Shown here in pieces: positions 35,472 through 47,700 of a DNA stretch of 64,000 bases. The stretch comes from Grammothele lineata (taxonomy: Eukaryota > Basidiomycota > Agaricomycetes > Polyporales > Polyporaceae). The stretch is taken from assembly GCA_002150815.3 (NCBI GenBank), contig NDFF03000394.1:372001-436000 (forward strand), in the 5' to 3' direction. Positions within the stretch are counted from its first letter, which is position 1. Every line of letters starts with the position of its first letter. The translations under genes and the position numbers were made by a program. The notes under the pieces were generated by a model. It saw only the letters and a list, made by a program, of their open reading frames with translations, had not been told where the DNA came from and did not search any database.

Positions 35472-37976
35472 ATGCTCCGAGTCCGCGTGGCCCACATCTA
35501 CTGGTTGCTTGCAACGCAGGAAAGCCTCGCGTCTCCTAACCAAAACAGAAGAGTGCGCACCCCGCACAAAACCGGCGGCCTATTTAGGCCTCGACCAGCC
35601 GGACCGAGAGGTTCAAGCAACCACGGTGCCAACTGGGGCCCGTGCGCGCAGGTCGCCCCAGCGGAGGGGATATTCCGCTATGCTCTCGCGAATGGTTGTA
35701 CGCGAGGGCGAGAAACTGCGACCGCTAACACCTTACACATTGCCAGGCGGGCAGAAAACGCATACGGAAACGTCAATACCAGTCATGGACAGCAGCGCTC
35801 CGACTTCGCCAGAGGACGTCGCCCCCTGGCTGCCGGGGCGGCGCCCAATGACGGTGTAGACGGTCCCGGAGGCAGCTATCCTGTTCCCGGGATAGATAAT
35901 GCTGGACCCGCCCCACAGCGCGGTCCCAGGGGAGACGGGCAAGAGCCACAAACCCCCTCGGGCGAAAGTAGCCCACGAACGAAAACCCGAAAGAAAACCA
36001 GAGCGAGGCTGAAACTTGCCACCCTGAACATGCGAGGCTACGGTAGCGGGACGCAAGGCACTGGCGCGATGCAAGCTCCAGACAAATGGATGAGGATTAA
36101 CCAGCTGATGCGCACTACGCGTACGGCGGTTATAGGCCTGCAAGAGACCCACCTGACGGAAGGGCGGGTAAACGACCTAAATCAGCTTTTCTCAGGTGCT
36201 ACTAAAGTATTCTACTCCGCAGACCCGCAGAACGAAACGGGCGCGAGAGGGGTGGCCTTTGCTCTAAACGAACGCCTCATTAAGGCTGATAGCGCGACTT
36301 TTGACTCGCTGATCCCAGGGAGAGCCGCAATGCTCTCGCTCCCGTGGGGAGCTGAGGGGTCCACGCTGACTGTCCTAAATGTGTATGCGCCAAATTCCAC
36401 CTCTGAGAACTCGACCTTCTGGCAATCGCTAGAAACGATTTTATTAGCCATGCCCGCGGCCCGGCGCCCGGACGTAATGCTTGGCGACATGAACCTGGTA
36501 GAAGATGCCCTCGACAGGCTGCCGATGCACAACGATGACGCCGCGGCAGTCCGAGAGCTACAGCACCTGTGCACCAAGTTACACCTTATTGACAGTTGGC
36601 GGATGGATAACCCGCAGACAAAGACATACACATATCTTCAGCAGGCCACAGGGAGCCAGTCGAGAATAGACAGGATATATTTGAGATGCTCTATTGCGAA
36701 CAGAGCAACTGACTGGAGCATGGCAGATGGCCCGGGCTTCCCGACGGACCACAGACTTGTCTCTGTGGCCCTAGCGAAATATAACACTCCCCATGTAGGG
36801 AAAGGCCGATGGTCAATGCCTAGAATGCTGCTGACTGACCCCATTTTCCTCGCCCGGGTGAGAGAGCTGGGACTTAAAGCGCAGACGTCGCTTGCGAACC
36901 GTGACGGCGGTGCGGGACCGGCACCGGATAGAGTGCAATCAGTCTACTCACACCTCAAAGACGCAGTGCGGACCGCCGCCAGAGAACGTGCAAAAGAAAA
37001 CATACCGAAAATGGAAAAACGGCTGGCGCGCCTTAAGGCTGCCCTGCATGAAACTATCAACAAGCCTGTCACACCGGAATGGCCGGAGGAGAGAAAGATC
37101 GTTGAGGCAGGAATCCTACAGAACCGGATTGTGGCCTTAGAGCTGCGTCGCTTCGGTGAGATCTGCACGGCGGTCGCTGCAAAGCACTGGGCCGAGAGCG
37201 AGACAATGAGTAAATACTGGACGAGGTCAGCAGCACCTCCAAAGCCGGATGAAGTGATCTATGAACTCAGGACCAGCCGCGAGGGGGATGCGGGGCAACG
37301 AACCTACACAAGAAGTTCCAAACAGATGGCAGAGCGAGCCAGAGAGTTCTACGAGGCCCTACAGGGGGACGGGCTCCACGAACTGGGCGACACGGAATGG
37401 GAAACGGCGGCGTCCCAGTCTATATCTCACTTGAATGCCCAGGCGTCACAACAGGCAAAGGCTAAGCTGGCCACCTACGTCACTAGGGAGGAAGTGGTAA
37501 CAGCAATAAAGGAGGCACCAACCGGAAAGGCCCCGGGGCTGGATGGCCTACCAGCTGAGCTGTGGAAGGAATGTGTCAAGAGATACGAAAAAGACCAGGC
37601 CCGAGACATCCCCGGCTTCGATGCCGCCCGAATGTTGACCCAGCTTTTCAATGAAATCGAGAAATACGGCGTGGCGGAAGAGTCCGCCTTCGCAGAAGGA
37701 TGGGTCTGCCCGATATATAAGAAAAAGGACCGCCGGGAGATAGGAAACTATAGGCCCATCACACTCCTTAACTCAGATTACAAGATCTTCACAAGGGTGC
37801 TCACGTCTCGGCTCACGGAGGCGGCGAACGAGGTCGTCCACCCAGATCAGGCGGGGTTCATCCCTGGGAGACAAATCTTTGACAACATTGAGCTCTCGAA
37901 GCTTATGATCGACCTAGCGGAGGCAGAAGAAATGGACGGTCTCATAGTAGCCCTTGACCAGGAAAAGGCCTACGAC

Positions 37977-38000
37977 ATCAGTAAACCCGGAAATGTCTTA
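37977..38000 (+). repeat. left terminal inverted repeat of nested transposon
   Basis: Exact reverse complement of 39635-39658. Confidence 0.95.
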
Positions 38001-39634
38001 GCGCCATAACTTGCCTTAACAGCCTACGAAATTCCGCTAAGACGATAAGACGACTATGGTGGTAAGAAGAGTGCTTTTCTTAAGACGGCGCGCTGCACAT
38101 TTTGGTTTGTGTACGGGGAATTTTAGAGGCCCTAGAAACATTGACAAATATCACTTGTGAGGAGAGCGAGTGAGCGAGACTGCGTGCAGGGGCTGAGCGG
38201 CCGGAGGCGACTGCAGAAGCGCCGAACTTTGACGCGTCATCTGAGGCGTGTGTTTGGGCGCTTCGTACTTGGACAATTTTCTTTTCGACCACCTCCTTTC
38301 CCTGCGCCTCAGCTGGTACCACCCCCGAGTCCTCCTCCGATCTTTTAGGTGCAACTATAAGTGAGTACTGGTGTCACTCGCCGTGACGGCCGAGTAAACA
38401 ATTGTCTGACACTACATGTTTCCATTGGTGCTCCTTCAAGTGGACGTCGTTGTGCGATAGCGTGGCGCTCGAGGCCGTATTGTTCAACACGAGCTTCGGA
38501 GAAGGCAGGCGTAAGGAAATGTAATGGTGGACGTGCTATCATACAGGTACGTAAGCAGCATATCACACACTTTGCTTGCACTAAGCACGATCTTCCTCCC
38601 GTCCCCTCCGAGGTCGCTCAGCGACAACGCAGAAGATGTTGAGGAAGATGCCGAAAGTAACAATAATCAACGATGTCGGTGCCGTTGTCCAAATGCCAAC
38701 CTTGGTGTGAGTCTCCTCATCTCCCTCCGTCGCGCTGCGAGCGCGCACCGTCACTTCTTAGGCTTTTCGCCCTTCCTGTGCTAGCATTCACGGAGAACAG
38801 CAGCGCCTCATGCATGTGCATGCAAGCATTTGTCTCGGCTGCCTCCTCATGGGCTGCGCGCGCAAAGACGATTTCGTCGAGGCCTCGAGGAGCCGAACTC
38901 CCGCGCCTTGAGTTCAGCAACAGGTACGTCACTCGTACGAATATCGTTTCTGGTGTAGTCGTCGCTCCCGAAGTCTAGTGCGCATCTGATGGTACAGTAT
39001 TTGAGAGCGCACCCCACCATTTCGACCGTGTCCAGCGAACGCCCATCCGTTGCCACGCTTGCGCTGGATCCGATGGGGATGACGAGCAACGTGGACCTGT
39101 CGTGCTACACGCGCGCCCTGCTTATGATGAATCTGCAGTTTTCGCGCATGTAGGACCAGCGGCCGCGGCAGGGAATGCCGCGTCCAACAGCGACTGGGGC
39201 TGTCTGTCACATCCACGCTTCTCGCTCGGTGCGTGCGAGAACGGGTGCAGCAGGAGGTCGCCAAACACCCTCCGCACCTGGATCACGCGCGAACTGACGG
39301 AAACGGACCGCCAGTAGTCAGGGGCGAGTTTCTACGCAGTGTGCAAGCCGCGATCTCTCCAAGGGGCTTCGCTCGCACGTAGTACATTTGTAGTAGTGTA
39401 ATACCATGGCCATCGTGGCTAACGTGTACCCCCGCCATCGTCCCGCGCGTCAGCAGAGGCTGATCCTCTGGCCGTCTTACCCAGCTTACCGTCTTAACGA
39501 GAGGGCCTCAGCCGCCCAACGGCTCGTCTTAATGGAACGATTGACGGTCTTAACTGACCTGTCTTAGCGCATCTTAACGCCATCATAACTGTCATAAGCG
39601 CCATAAACTCCCATTAAGACCTGTTAAGACCCGT

Positions 39635-39658
39635 TAAGACATTTCCGGGTTTACTGAT
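39635..39658 (-). repeat. right terminal inverted repeat of nested transposon
   Basis: Exact reverse complement of 37977-38000; preceded by three TTAAGAC-type repeats (39613-39640). Confidence 0.95.
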
Positions 39659-42600
39659 GGACAGGATCCGCCATGACTACCTATGGAAAGTGCTCCGGAA
39701 AGCCAACATCCCCGAGCACTTTATTAAGACTGTGAAGTCCCTTTACCAACGAGCCGAAAGTGTGGTAATTATAAACGGTGTACGGAGCGACAGATTTCGC
39801 ATTACAAGAGGGGTCCGCCAAGGGGACCCGCTATCGTGCTTACTCTTCAACATTGCCATCGAACCCCTAGCCTGCGCGCTCCGAGCCTCCAGCCTGACAG
39901 GGCTGCTTGTCCCAGGTTTTGAGGAGCGCCTCATTGCGACCCTTTTTGCTGACGACACCACAGTTTTCCTCCACGCTACGGACTCGTACGAAGACCTCCA
40001 GCGGATCCTGCTGGCATGGTGCAAGGCGTCCGGCGCGAAATTTAACCTGGAGAAGACGGAAGTGATCCCGATCGGGAGGCCGGCGTATAGAGCGCAGGTG
40101 GCCACGCAACGAATCATGAGCAATGGAAACCCACCGTTGCCAGCGGATGTTCGCATTGCCAGGGATGGCGAGGCCGTCCGCTCGCTAGGCGCTTGGATCG
40201 GAAACGGAGTCGACAACGCCCAGCTGTGGAGCCCTGTCCTGGAAACAGTCAGACGTCGGCTGGAGCAATGGGAAAGAAGACACCCTACCCTGAACGGGAG
40301 AAGGCTGATTGTCAATATGGAAGTCGCAGGAAGGACGCAGTTCCTTGCCACAGTGCAAACAATGCCGAAGCAAGTCGAAGAGGAGCTGAAAAAGACAGTG
40401 ACAGACTTCCTCTGGGCCGGAAAAAAGCACCCACGGATAGGGCGTGACACCCTAGCTGCCCCCTTAGGAGAGGGCGGGCTCAAGGTCCTAGACATAGAAG
40501 CTCGAAACGAAGCGATAAGCCTTATGCGCCTGAAACGATACCTAGACTTCACCCGCTCGCGACCGCGCTGGGCTTTTGTAGCCGATGTCCTGCTTGCCGG
40601 AGCAGCAAAGACCGCCTCAAACAGAGTCTCCCCTGACGCACGCCTGAACGTTTTCCTGCAAACGTGGGAAGTGTCGACGCAGGCGCGAGCTGGCCTCCCG
40701 GTGAGCCTGAGGGTGATGATAAAATCAGCAAAGAAGTACAACGTCGAAGTCCTAACCAATAACCCGTCTGACGAGCTCCGGGCAGCAATGCCGGCCTGGT
40801 ACCATGTCGGAGTCAATCCGGAAGGAGGCAGGCTAGCGCTAAATGCGCAGTCCTATGTATGCCTGCGCACAAAACACAGAGTCTCCACCATCGGAGCGTG
40901 CCACGTGATTGCATCAAGGGGAGGAACGCACTCCCCAGCCTCATCCTGCCAGTGTGATCCCTGCAACCAAGACAGGACAGCGCGTGGATGCGAAAACCCC
41001 TCGAGATGCGTCCTAGCAGCACAACGGATTCTCGCCGCCCTGCAGCCCAAATGGAAGCCAAACGACCCGGGAAGCGACGACAGTCTTACCTTGACGAAAT
41101 CGAGGAAGAGAAAGAACGACATTGCGAGAAGAGACCACACCCGCATCATTTTCGACCCCTCCACCGCTGACGGGCCCAGCCCCACTGCTGCCATCCGGGT
41201 GTTCTCCAACCTAACGGAAGGAGAACCGTCAGCTGCCACCACACGGCGGCCCCGCTTAGGCTTCCATGTCCCCCAGGAGGCGGTTGAAGTACATACTGAT
41301 GGCTCGTGCGCGGGCCAAGGCACCACAGACGCTGCGGCGGGCGCGGGGGTCTTCTTCGGAGACGGGGACGAACGCAACCTGGCCCTACGGACCCCTGGTG
41401 AGCCGCAATCCAATCAGAGGGCAGAGCTCTATGCGGTGGCGGCGGCGGCAGCTGCGACACCGCCCTTCGCCCCCATGCATATCGTGTCCGACTCGAAATA
41501 CGTGATAGATGGACTCACGAAACACCTCCCTAGGTGGGAAGACCGAGGGTGGATAGGAGTCACGAATTCAGACCTAATACAAGAGGTGGCCGCACGCCTT
41601 CGTGAGAGATCTGCCATCACAACCTTCCGATGGGTGAAAGGCCATTCCGGTGTTCACGGAAATGAAAAAGCGGACGAGTTGGCGGGGGCGGGGGCGGCGA
41701 AGCAGCTTGCTGACAACGCCCCACTGCGGCCAGCCAACTACGCTTTCCTGCGGAGGGGAGCGAGGCTCGCCACACTCACGCAATCGATGGCCTATAGAGG
41801 GATACTAGTGATAAAACTCCGCGGCAAATCTAGGAAAACTACGACGCAAAACATCAGCATGATCCAGGCTGCCCTGAAACACTCTGCAGGAACTGCGCCG
41901 ACGGCGGCAAGGATATGGGAAAGCCTCCGTCACAAAGACATTAGCAAACGAGCCCGCGACTTTATGTGGAAAGCGATACACGGGGGGCACAAGATCGGTG
42001 CTTTCTGGGCGAAGATTCCCGGGTATGAGCACAGGGCAACGTGCGCCTTCTGCCAACAGGATACTGAGACCCTGACACATGCGCTGGCAGAGTGTAAGGA
42101 CTCACCTGCGCTGATCGCGTGGACCCTCTGCCGAAAACTGCTTCGCAAAAAAGGCTTCGAGGTCCCCCCACTCTCCGCAGGCTTAGTCCTGGGCGTACAC
42201 CTCCTGGCCTTAAGCGCCCCAGCCGATAAAATATCGCCCGGACTCCGTCGCCTCCTCCGGATAGCCTTGACTGAAACCTTACACCTGGTATGGAGGATGA
42301 GGTGCGCCTGGGTCGTCGGAGACGGGGCCGCCCAGGAGAAGAAACCCTCGAAACGGCAGACAGTCAATGCATGGCACGACATTCTGAACAAGCGGCTTCA
42401 CCTCGACCAACAGCTGCTGAAAAGACATGGCAAATCCACCCCTAGTGAGGAACTAGTCCGTAGCACATGGAGTGGCCTGGTGGAAGGCGAAGACACTCTC
42501 GGAGACTCCTGGATCTGGGCAAAGGGGGTTTTAGTGGGTAGACTCACGCCGGACTCAAGCGACGCGGGCGGCTGACCGCACGTGTCCGCCGGCGAGAGGA

Positions 42601-42728
42601 GTCCCACACTACAGGCCATAAGCCTGTGTGCGTAAAGCATTTCCTCCGGCGGGTGTTGGGGTGTCCTCCCCATAAACCACTGCAAACAGCCGGGGGCCGG
42701 TCGTGAGGCCCTCCCCCGGACTGGCACC

Positions 42729-42730
<2 letters not shown>

Positions 42731-42763
<33 letters not shown>
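42731..42763 (+). repeat. poly(A) tail of the LINE
   Basis: 33 uninterrupted A's, 155 bases after the ORF2 stop. The length suggests a recent insertion. Confidence 0.95.
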
Positions 42764-42765
<2 letters not shown>

Positions 42766-42773
42766 TGCCGTCG
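42761..42773. repeat. right copy of putative LINE target-site duplication
   Basis: AAAGATGCCGTCG overlapping the last three A's of the tail; matches 30173-30185. Confidence 0.65.
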
Positions 42774-43277
42774 AGAAGCGCGACTTTTGCAGCGGGCCCG
42801 GTCCGGTCGTCCTTTTCCAGCCTTTTCCTCTATCCGGGCGGAGGTTCTGTGCGCGTAGGCGGCCGCTTAGTGGCAGGTTGACGGGAGAGGAAAACACATG
42901 GGAGCGTTTGAGCGAGGTACGCGGACGTGCGTTGGGTGAGAGTGCGTTGGCTGGTTCAGGAGATGACGAGACTTGCTGATGCCGTCTCTGCCAGGGTCTC
43001 CCCCAGATATGTCATACGGAAGGCGGGCCCGGCATCGCCATCTGTGCAGCTAGAGCGGCCTACAAAGCATTCGGGAGTGGCCGGAGCCCGTGAGGCGGAG
43101 ATGAGGTGATGAAAGAGCTTTCTGTGGCGGTATGCTTGAGTTCGAGAAGCGACCATGTTTAGAACAAATGGAATCATCGAAAAAAGTCATGACGAGAACA
43201 CCTTCGTGCGAAGACACGTAAGTAAGATCATAAATACGCTCGCGAGGACGGACCCAGCTCTACCCTACTGCCCTACC
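42774..43277. other. intergenic, 3' flank of USE1-like gene
   Basis: About 500 bases of host DNA between the LINE tail and the stop of the minus-strand SNARE gene. No gene seen. The LINE landed downstream of that gene and probably does not disrupt it. Confidence 0.5.
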
Positions 43278-44340
43278 CTACGTCACACGAATGACGAGGA
43301 AAGTCATGAAGAATCCGATCGCCACGACAATGAGGCTGAGGAGGGTGATCCAGGTCGTGCTCCAGCTCTTCGAGTGGTGGTCGCGCAGGCGCACGCGTTC
43401 CTTGCTCATCACGTCGTGGTTGCGCTCGAGCTTCTCCTGCGCCTCGAGCACGACCGCCTTGTCCTTGTCGAGCGCGCCTGCGAAGTGGATGGCGTTCTTC
43501 TTGAGCTGCGTCGCCATCTGCGCGAGCTGGGCCGAGAGCTCCTCCTGCAGCGCGGCGGAGTTCTGCATGAACGCGGGTGTGGCCTGTGACGCGGACTTCT
43601 CGGCGGCGGCAGGGAGAGAGGGGGGTAGGAGGGTCTCGGAAGGATTGATTGGGCCCCGGGACACCGAGGGAGTAATGGAAGGGGAGAGGATGCGTTCGTG
43701 AGCGGTTATTGCTGATGTGTCTTCGGCAGGGAGTAGTGTTGCGGCTGGGTCAGGAGAGCTCTCCGCGACCTCCGACTGGGGCTCTTCCGACACAGTGGGG
43801 GTATGCACGGGTGGCGGTGGAGGCGGTATTGTAGGAAGTATGGGGGTCGGTTTTACAACTGGAACTCCCAATCGCTAGTTCAAAGACCAGGTCAATCTTA
43901 CTCAAAGGCACAGAGACTGGCAGAGCTCACCTTGTCCACTTCAGAAACCATGGCCTCAAGACGATCAAGAGTTCTGCGAAACTCTTCATATTGCCGTAGG
44001 GAGGACCTAGCAAAGCGTGCCGTTGGAGCGGTAGCACGAGCACGCACAGACTATACTCACGAGCTGCCCGCATCCTCACTCGATTCCACGCTCTGCAAGA
44101 GCTTTCGGGCATATTTCAGTTTCTGAGATACCGCGGGGACGTCAGCGCACATGGATGAGGACAGTTACTGGCGTCGTAACACACATGCAATGTACCCCGC
44201 ACACGAATCCACGCTGGCGGGTTTGGCGGTGTGGCGCCTGCGTCGTCCGTCCAGGTCTCGCTTGCCACCGTCTTCTCCAACCGGTGGACCAAACGTGCCA
44301 GGTTGATGCGGTCGTGCACGGACTGCTCTGTCTGCACCAT
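43278..44340 (-). CDS. USE1: USE1-like ER SNARE (vesicle fusion protein)
   Basis: Exons 44340-44185, 44122-44061, 44006-43931 and 43874-43278 (296 residues). Use1 is a Qc-SNARE of the ER needed for retrograde Golgi-to-ER fusion. Seen here: N-terminal helix RINLARLVHRLEKTV, then LKYARKLLQSVESSED, then SLRQYEEFRRTLDRLEAMVS, a proline-rich linker (PTIPPPPPPVHTP), a C-terminal SNARE-like heptad region (LQEELSAQLAQMATQLKKNA, then LDKDKAVVLEAQEKLERN) and one C-terminal membrane anchor (ITLLSLIVVAIGFFMTFLVI) ending five residues later, as expected of a tail-anchored protein. The first donor was set at 44184 because it restores GTLHKLKYA, the family text. It shares a 389-base divergent promoter with the next gene. 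Confidence 0.85.
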
Positions 44341-44729
44341 GTCCCCTGAGTAGAGCGCGCAAGATAGGGAAAGGTTTGCAAGACGAAGAAGCGGCGTGTT
44401 AGAGAGCCACCAGGATCCAGGATGGGACAGAGGAACGTGTGGTGTCGTCACCGGGACGCGAGTTGGCGTGGCTGCCACAGTATGGGCGCTTAGATCACTG
44501 GATGCAGCGTCGGTTGGCGATCGTGCCGCACGGCGCAGATCCAGCCTGAGGCCCTCGGGCCAACCCTGACTCGCTCAAACTTCGCTACCGCAGCGACCTC
44601 CACTCCCTAACGCTATAGGTCGTCGCACACGCGGACTCATATATTCATCTCTGCTTTGCTGTCTTGTCTTGCATACTCGGACGCTTGTATCGATATTGGT
44701 TTCAGTGCATCTTGTATCTCTAATCCAGC
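44341..44729. promoter_or_regulatory. shared divergent promoter, USE1-like and SQS1-like genes
   Basis: 389 bases between two start codons pointing apart. A CATATATTCATC sequence at about 44639 lies 90 bases before the plus-strand ATG and may act as its TATA element. Confidence 0.5.
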
Positions 44730-47700
44730 ATGGCTAGAGGCAACAATCGCGGCCGTGGAGGCTTCCGCGGAGGTCCCAACGGACAACCTTTCGGAGGGTT
44801 TGGAAGAGGAAATCAAAGGGGTGGTAGAGGGGGAAGGGGTGGAGGTGGTCGCGGCGGTCGCGGTCGTGGTGGCTTCATTCCTCTTGACGAGTTTGATTTC
44901 CCAATCCAACAGTGGCCAAGCAGTATGTCGCGGGATCTTTCATGTTCTTGTCGTGGCTCATTGTAATCGCTCAGATAACCCTCCATCTACGCCTCCTCCA
45001 CGCGGATTCGTTTCTCGAGGTCGTGGAAGAGGACGAGGGTCTCCAATCCCATTTAAAGTTTACAACAACCCTCGCCGAGGACTAGGATCTCCCCGTGGGC
45101 GAGGAAATGGCGGTGGCGACGATTTTGATCCAAGATTGGCTTCTAACAACCGTGGCCGCAATCTCAACTCAAAGCTCAACGCCGGGATGTCCCTCTCTAA
45201 ACTTCTGTACGAAGACCGTCCTCTATTGAAACCTATTACATTCGTCCGCTCCGTCTACACTGCAACCCTGTTTCAACAACAAGATGACATCTTTCTGCCA
45301 GTTGTTGAATCAGCAGGTCGGTTTGAAACCCGTCCTCTCCATCCTTCCTGCTCATCGTAGTCTCTTCATAGTTGACGGAGATGAGAAGAGTCACATTCCG
45401 ACCGCAGACGCAGTCTCACGCGTCTTTATGCCGACCGTGGAAGAGCAAGACGAAGTATATGAAGACGGGGAAGAACAGCTTGAAGAGATAGACTTTGCTG
45501 ATATCGGACGAATACAGGCTGCAGTTGATGCTGCGGCAGCACAGGGCGGTACACCCGTCCCGGAGGTCAAGGCCGCCGAAGATACATCCACGAGTTTCTT
45601 CGTCGACACAACGCCCTCCGTCGCTAATCATATCAAGAAGGCGGAGCAAATACAGGTGAATAAACTCGATGGCGCCCTCGGAGCTGCAGATCACGTAGAC
45701 GAAGACGAGCCCGATGAGGTTATTGTCTTCGTTGCTCCCCATCCTCGTATCAGTAAATCTTCTGCACCGCCCGAAACCAAGGTTGACCCTGTAGAATGTC
45801 TTCCGACAACATCGATCCTCACGGGCATGCAGATCGAGTCTACTCCCGTTGCTGTAACAGATTTCACCGGGATATCTACGAAGGAGACATCTACGCCAGC
45901 ACCGGGCACCACAGACGCTATTGCTCCCCTGGAGGTTCCTAAACCTGCATTCAAGATTGAACTGGGGACGCTATTCCCTGAAGCCGGACCTTCCTCGTCC
46001 AGGCCTCTACAGGCCGCCCCACTAGAGCCTTCTCCGGCTCCAGATCCGTCTGAGCTCCCACCACCGCCCTCCTTCAACGACATCTCCTTCTCCTTCAGCC
46101 AGAGGACCTCTGCCGCGCCGGCTGCGCCGAAGCAAGGACGCCGCCTCAACCCCGTCGGCACCCCCCGCTCGCTCCTCAAGCGCGCGCGCCAGCCGCGACG
46201 CAGGTCCCTACGCGGATTCGGCACGTTCGGCGCGATGCACGAGGAGGCCCTCCTCCATAACGGACGCGAGCGCGATCCGCGTCGTGCAGAGCAGCGTCGC
46301 GGCGATTCGGACGTCAATTTCGGCACATCTTCAGAGGACGAGGGGGGGAACGACGGCGTGGATGAGCTGTCGGTGGGCGTGGGCGGGATGGAGCTCGACG
46401 AAAGTATCAACCTAGACGCGATGAAGAGGTTTGTGCACAGTATGGGCATGGAGGGGTCGCGCCATGTTACCATGGACGATATCGCGGATGAGGAGCAGAT
46501 GAAGAGGGAGGACGAGGAAGAAGATGTGCGCGGGCCGGAGTCGGGTGAAGAAGACGGAGATGACGAGGACAAGGGGACGCTGGGCGATGCTGACGCTGAG
46601 CGCTCTCAGGATGAGGAGAACAGCGAAGAAGACGAGGAGGTTGAGGCCGTCATGCGCACTGAAGAGGGCCTGCTCATCGGCGAAGATGATACTCCCTTGT
46701 CCCGCCCAGAGACTAGCAGAACGACGAACGGTGAGGTTACAGCAAGCGCGAAAGGAGAACCAGATGCAACAGGCCACGACGACGGCGACGAAGATGACAG
46801 CGAAGACGATTATGATGACGAGGACGAGGCTGAGGATGAAACGCCCCGCCGAGGCTTTCAGGCAGAGCTGGCGCGGTTACGCGAAAGTAGTACCAAAGAC
46901 AAGGGCAAAGGGAAGGCTCGTGCAAACAACGATTCGAGTGACGAAGCTATGTCAGTGCAGATGTCCTGGGCCGATCAGGACGACAGCTGGATTGCCCATA
47001 TCGATGTGCGCGTTCAATGTCCTGTCAGCTCTTGTCTCAGGCTCACAATTATCTTAGAACATCGTTGCTGAGAACCAGGAGATCTTGGGCAAAGGCAATC
47101 GAAAAGCGAGAAAGTACAATTTCAACGCTATCCGGAATGGTAGCTTTGACTCCGACGAAGAGTTCTTCAGCGACTTGCTCCAGCCCGCCCGTACGTCCTT
47201 CCTCAATTATTCTCTACTTCGACCGGCTCACGATCGGTTTGCAGCTCGAGGCAAGGACAAGGTGAAAGACCTCCCACCCGAGCTCCAGGAACAGTGGGAG
47301 AAGGATCGACAGAAGAAAGCAGAGAACAAGCGAAAACGCGCCCTGGAGCGCCTGATGATCGCCGCGGATCCTATGGCCCAGCACAAGGGCGGAAAGAAGG
47401 GCCACAAAGCCATGCTGGCCGCGGTGCGCTCCGCCGAGGACCTCCCCAACCGCGTCGTCGACCTGGTCTCGCTCGAGCAGCAGATCCGGCGCTTCCTCGC
47501 CAACGTCGGTGGCCCCGCGTCCATATCGCTCCCGCCCGCGGACAAAGAGACACGGAAGCGCGTACATGAGCTCGCGACGGCGTTCAACCTCAAGAGCCAG
47601 AGCAAAGGCAAGGGCGATGGGCGGTACACGACCCTCACCAAGACGTCAAAGAGCGGGGTCGGAATCAACCAGAAGAAGATTAACCGGATCCTGCGCGAGG

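Larger units (their letters stand above)
37977..39658. mobile_element. non-autonomous DNA transposon nested in LINE ORF2
   Basis: 1682 bases with 24-bp perfect terminal inverted repeats (37977-38000 and 39635-39658; ends ATCAGTAAACCCGG). Both ends are crowded with GTCTTA/TAAGAC subterminal repeats (about a dozen copies, e.g. 38033-38092 and 39490-39640), as for transposase-binding sites. The flanking duplication is unclear: AT on both sides (if the element is 37979-39656), or GAC (37974-37976 and 39660-39662). No transposase is recognisable inside. The interior instead has intron-like borders and short exon-like pieces on the plus strand, ending with a readable stretch at about 38987-39152 (HPTISTVSSERPSVATLALD). 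It may carry a captured gene fragment. The superfamily is not determined. Confidence 0.85.
35472..42575 (+). pseudogene. LINE ORF2: endonuclease-RT-RNase H, interrupted by a transposon
   Basis: First ATG at 35472. Left part to 37976, right part from 39657/39659 to 42575, same frame on both sides. Endonuclease: LKLATLNMRGYG, IGLQETHL, VLNVYAPN, VMLGDMNLVEDALDR, QSRIDRIYL, FPTDHRLVSVAL (about 36010-36780). RT: KAPGLDGLPAELW, CPIYKKKDRREIGNYRPITL, HPDQAGFIPGR, then ALDQEKAYD, where the insertion sits; after it, VRQGDPLSCLLFNI and the catalytic FADDT (about 39945). RNase H: HTDGSCAGQG, NQRAELYAV, SDSKYVIDGL, HGNEKADELAG (41285-41700). A zinc-finger segment (ATCAFCQQDTETLTHALAEC) follows. No other frameshift or stop was seen, so only the insertion breaks it. 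Confidence 0.9.
30186..42760 (+). mobile_element. large LINE (non-LTR) retrotransposon, L1-like, with a nested DNA transposon
   Basis: About 12.6 kb including a 1.68-kb nested element. The 3' end is certain: ORF2 stop at 42575, a short 3' UTR and 33 A's (42731-42763). The 5' end is inferred from a 13-bp direct repeat (30173-30185 and 42761-42773). Contents in order: an ORF of unknown function (31200-31832), gag-like ORF1 (32809-35262), and ORF2 (35472-42575) with APE-type endonuclease, reverse transcriptase, RNase H and a zinc finger. RT wording (NYRPITLLNSDYKI, HPDQAGFIPGRQIFDNI) is L1-like. Base and codon use are less GC-rich than in the flanks. If the 5' boundary is wrong, the unambiguous element begins before 32809. 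Confidence 0.8.

Noticed and set aside
37977..39658. Helitron as an explanation for the nested element
   Set aside because: Helitrons lack terminal inverted repeats and end in CTRR; this element has 24-bp perfect inverted ends.
39743..40816. 357-residue minus-strand frame opposite the RT domain
   Set aside because: A shadow of ORF2: the plus strand carries the full set of RT motifs, including FADDT.
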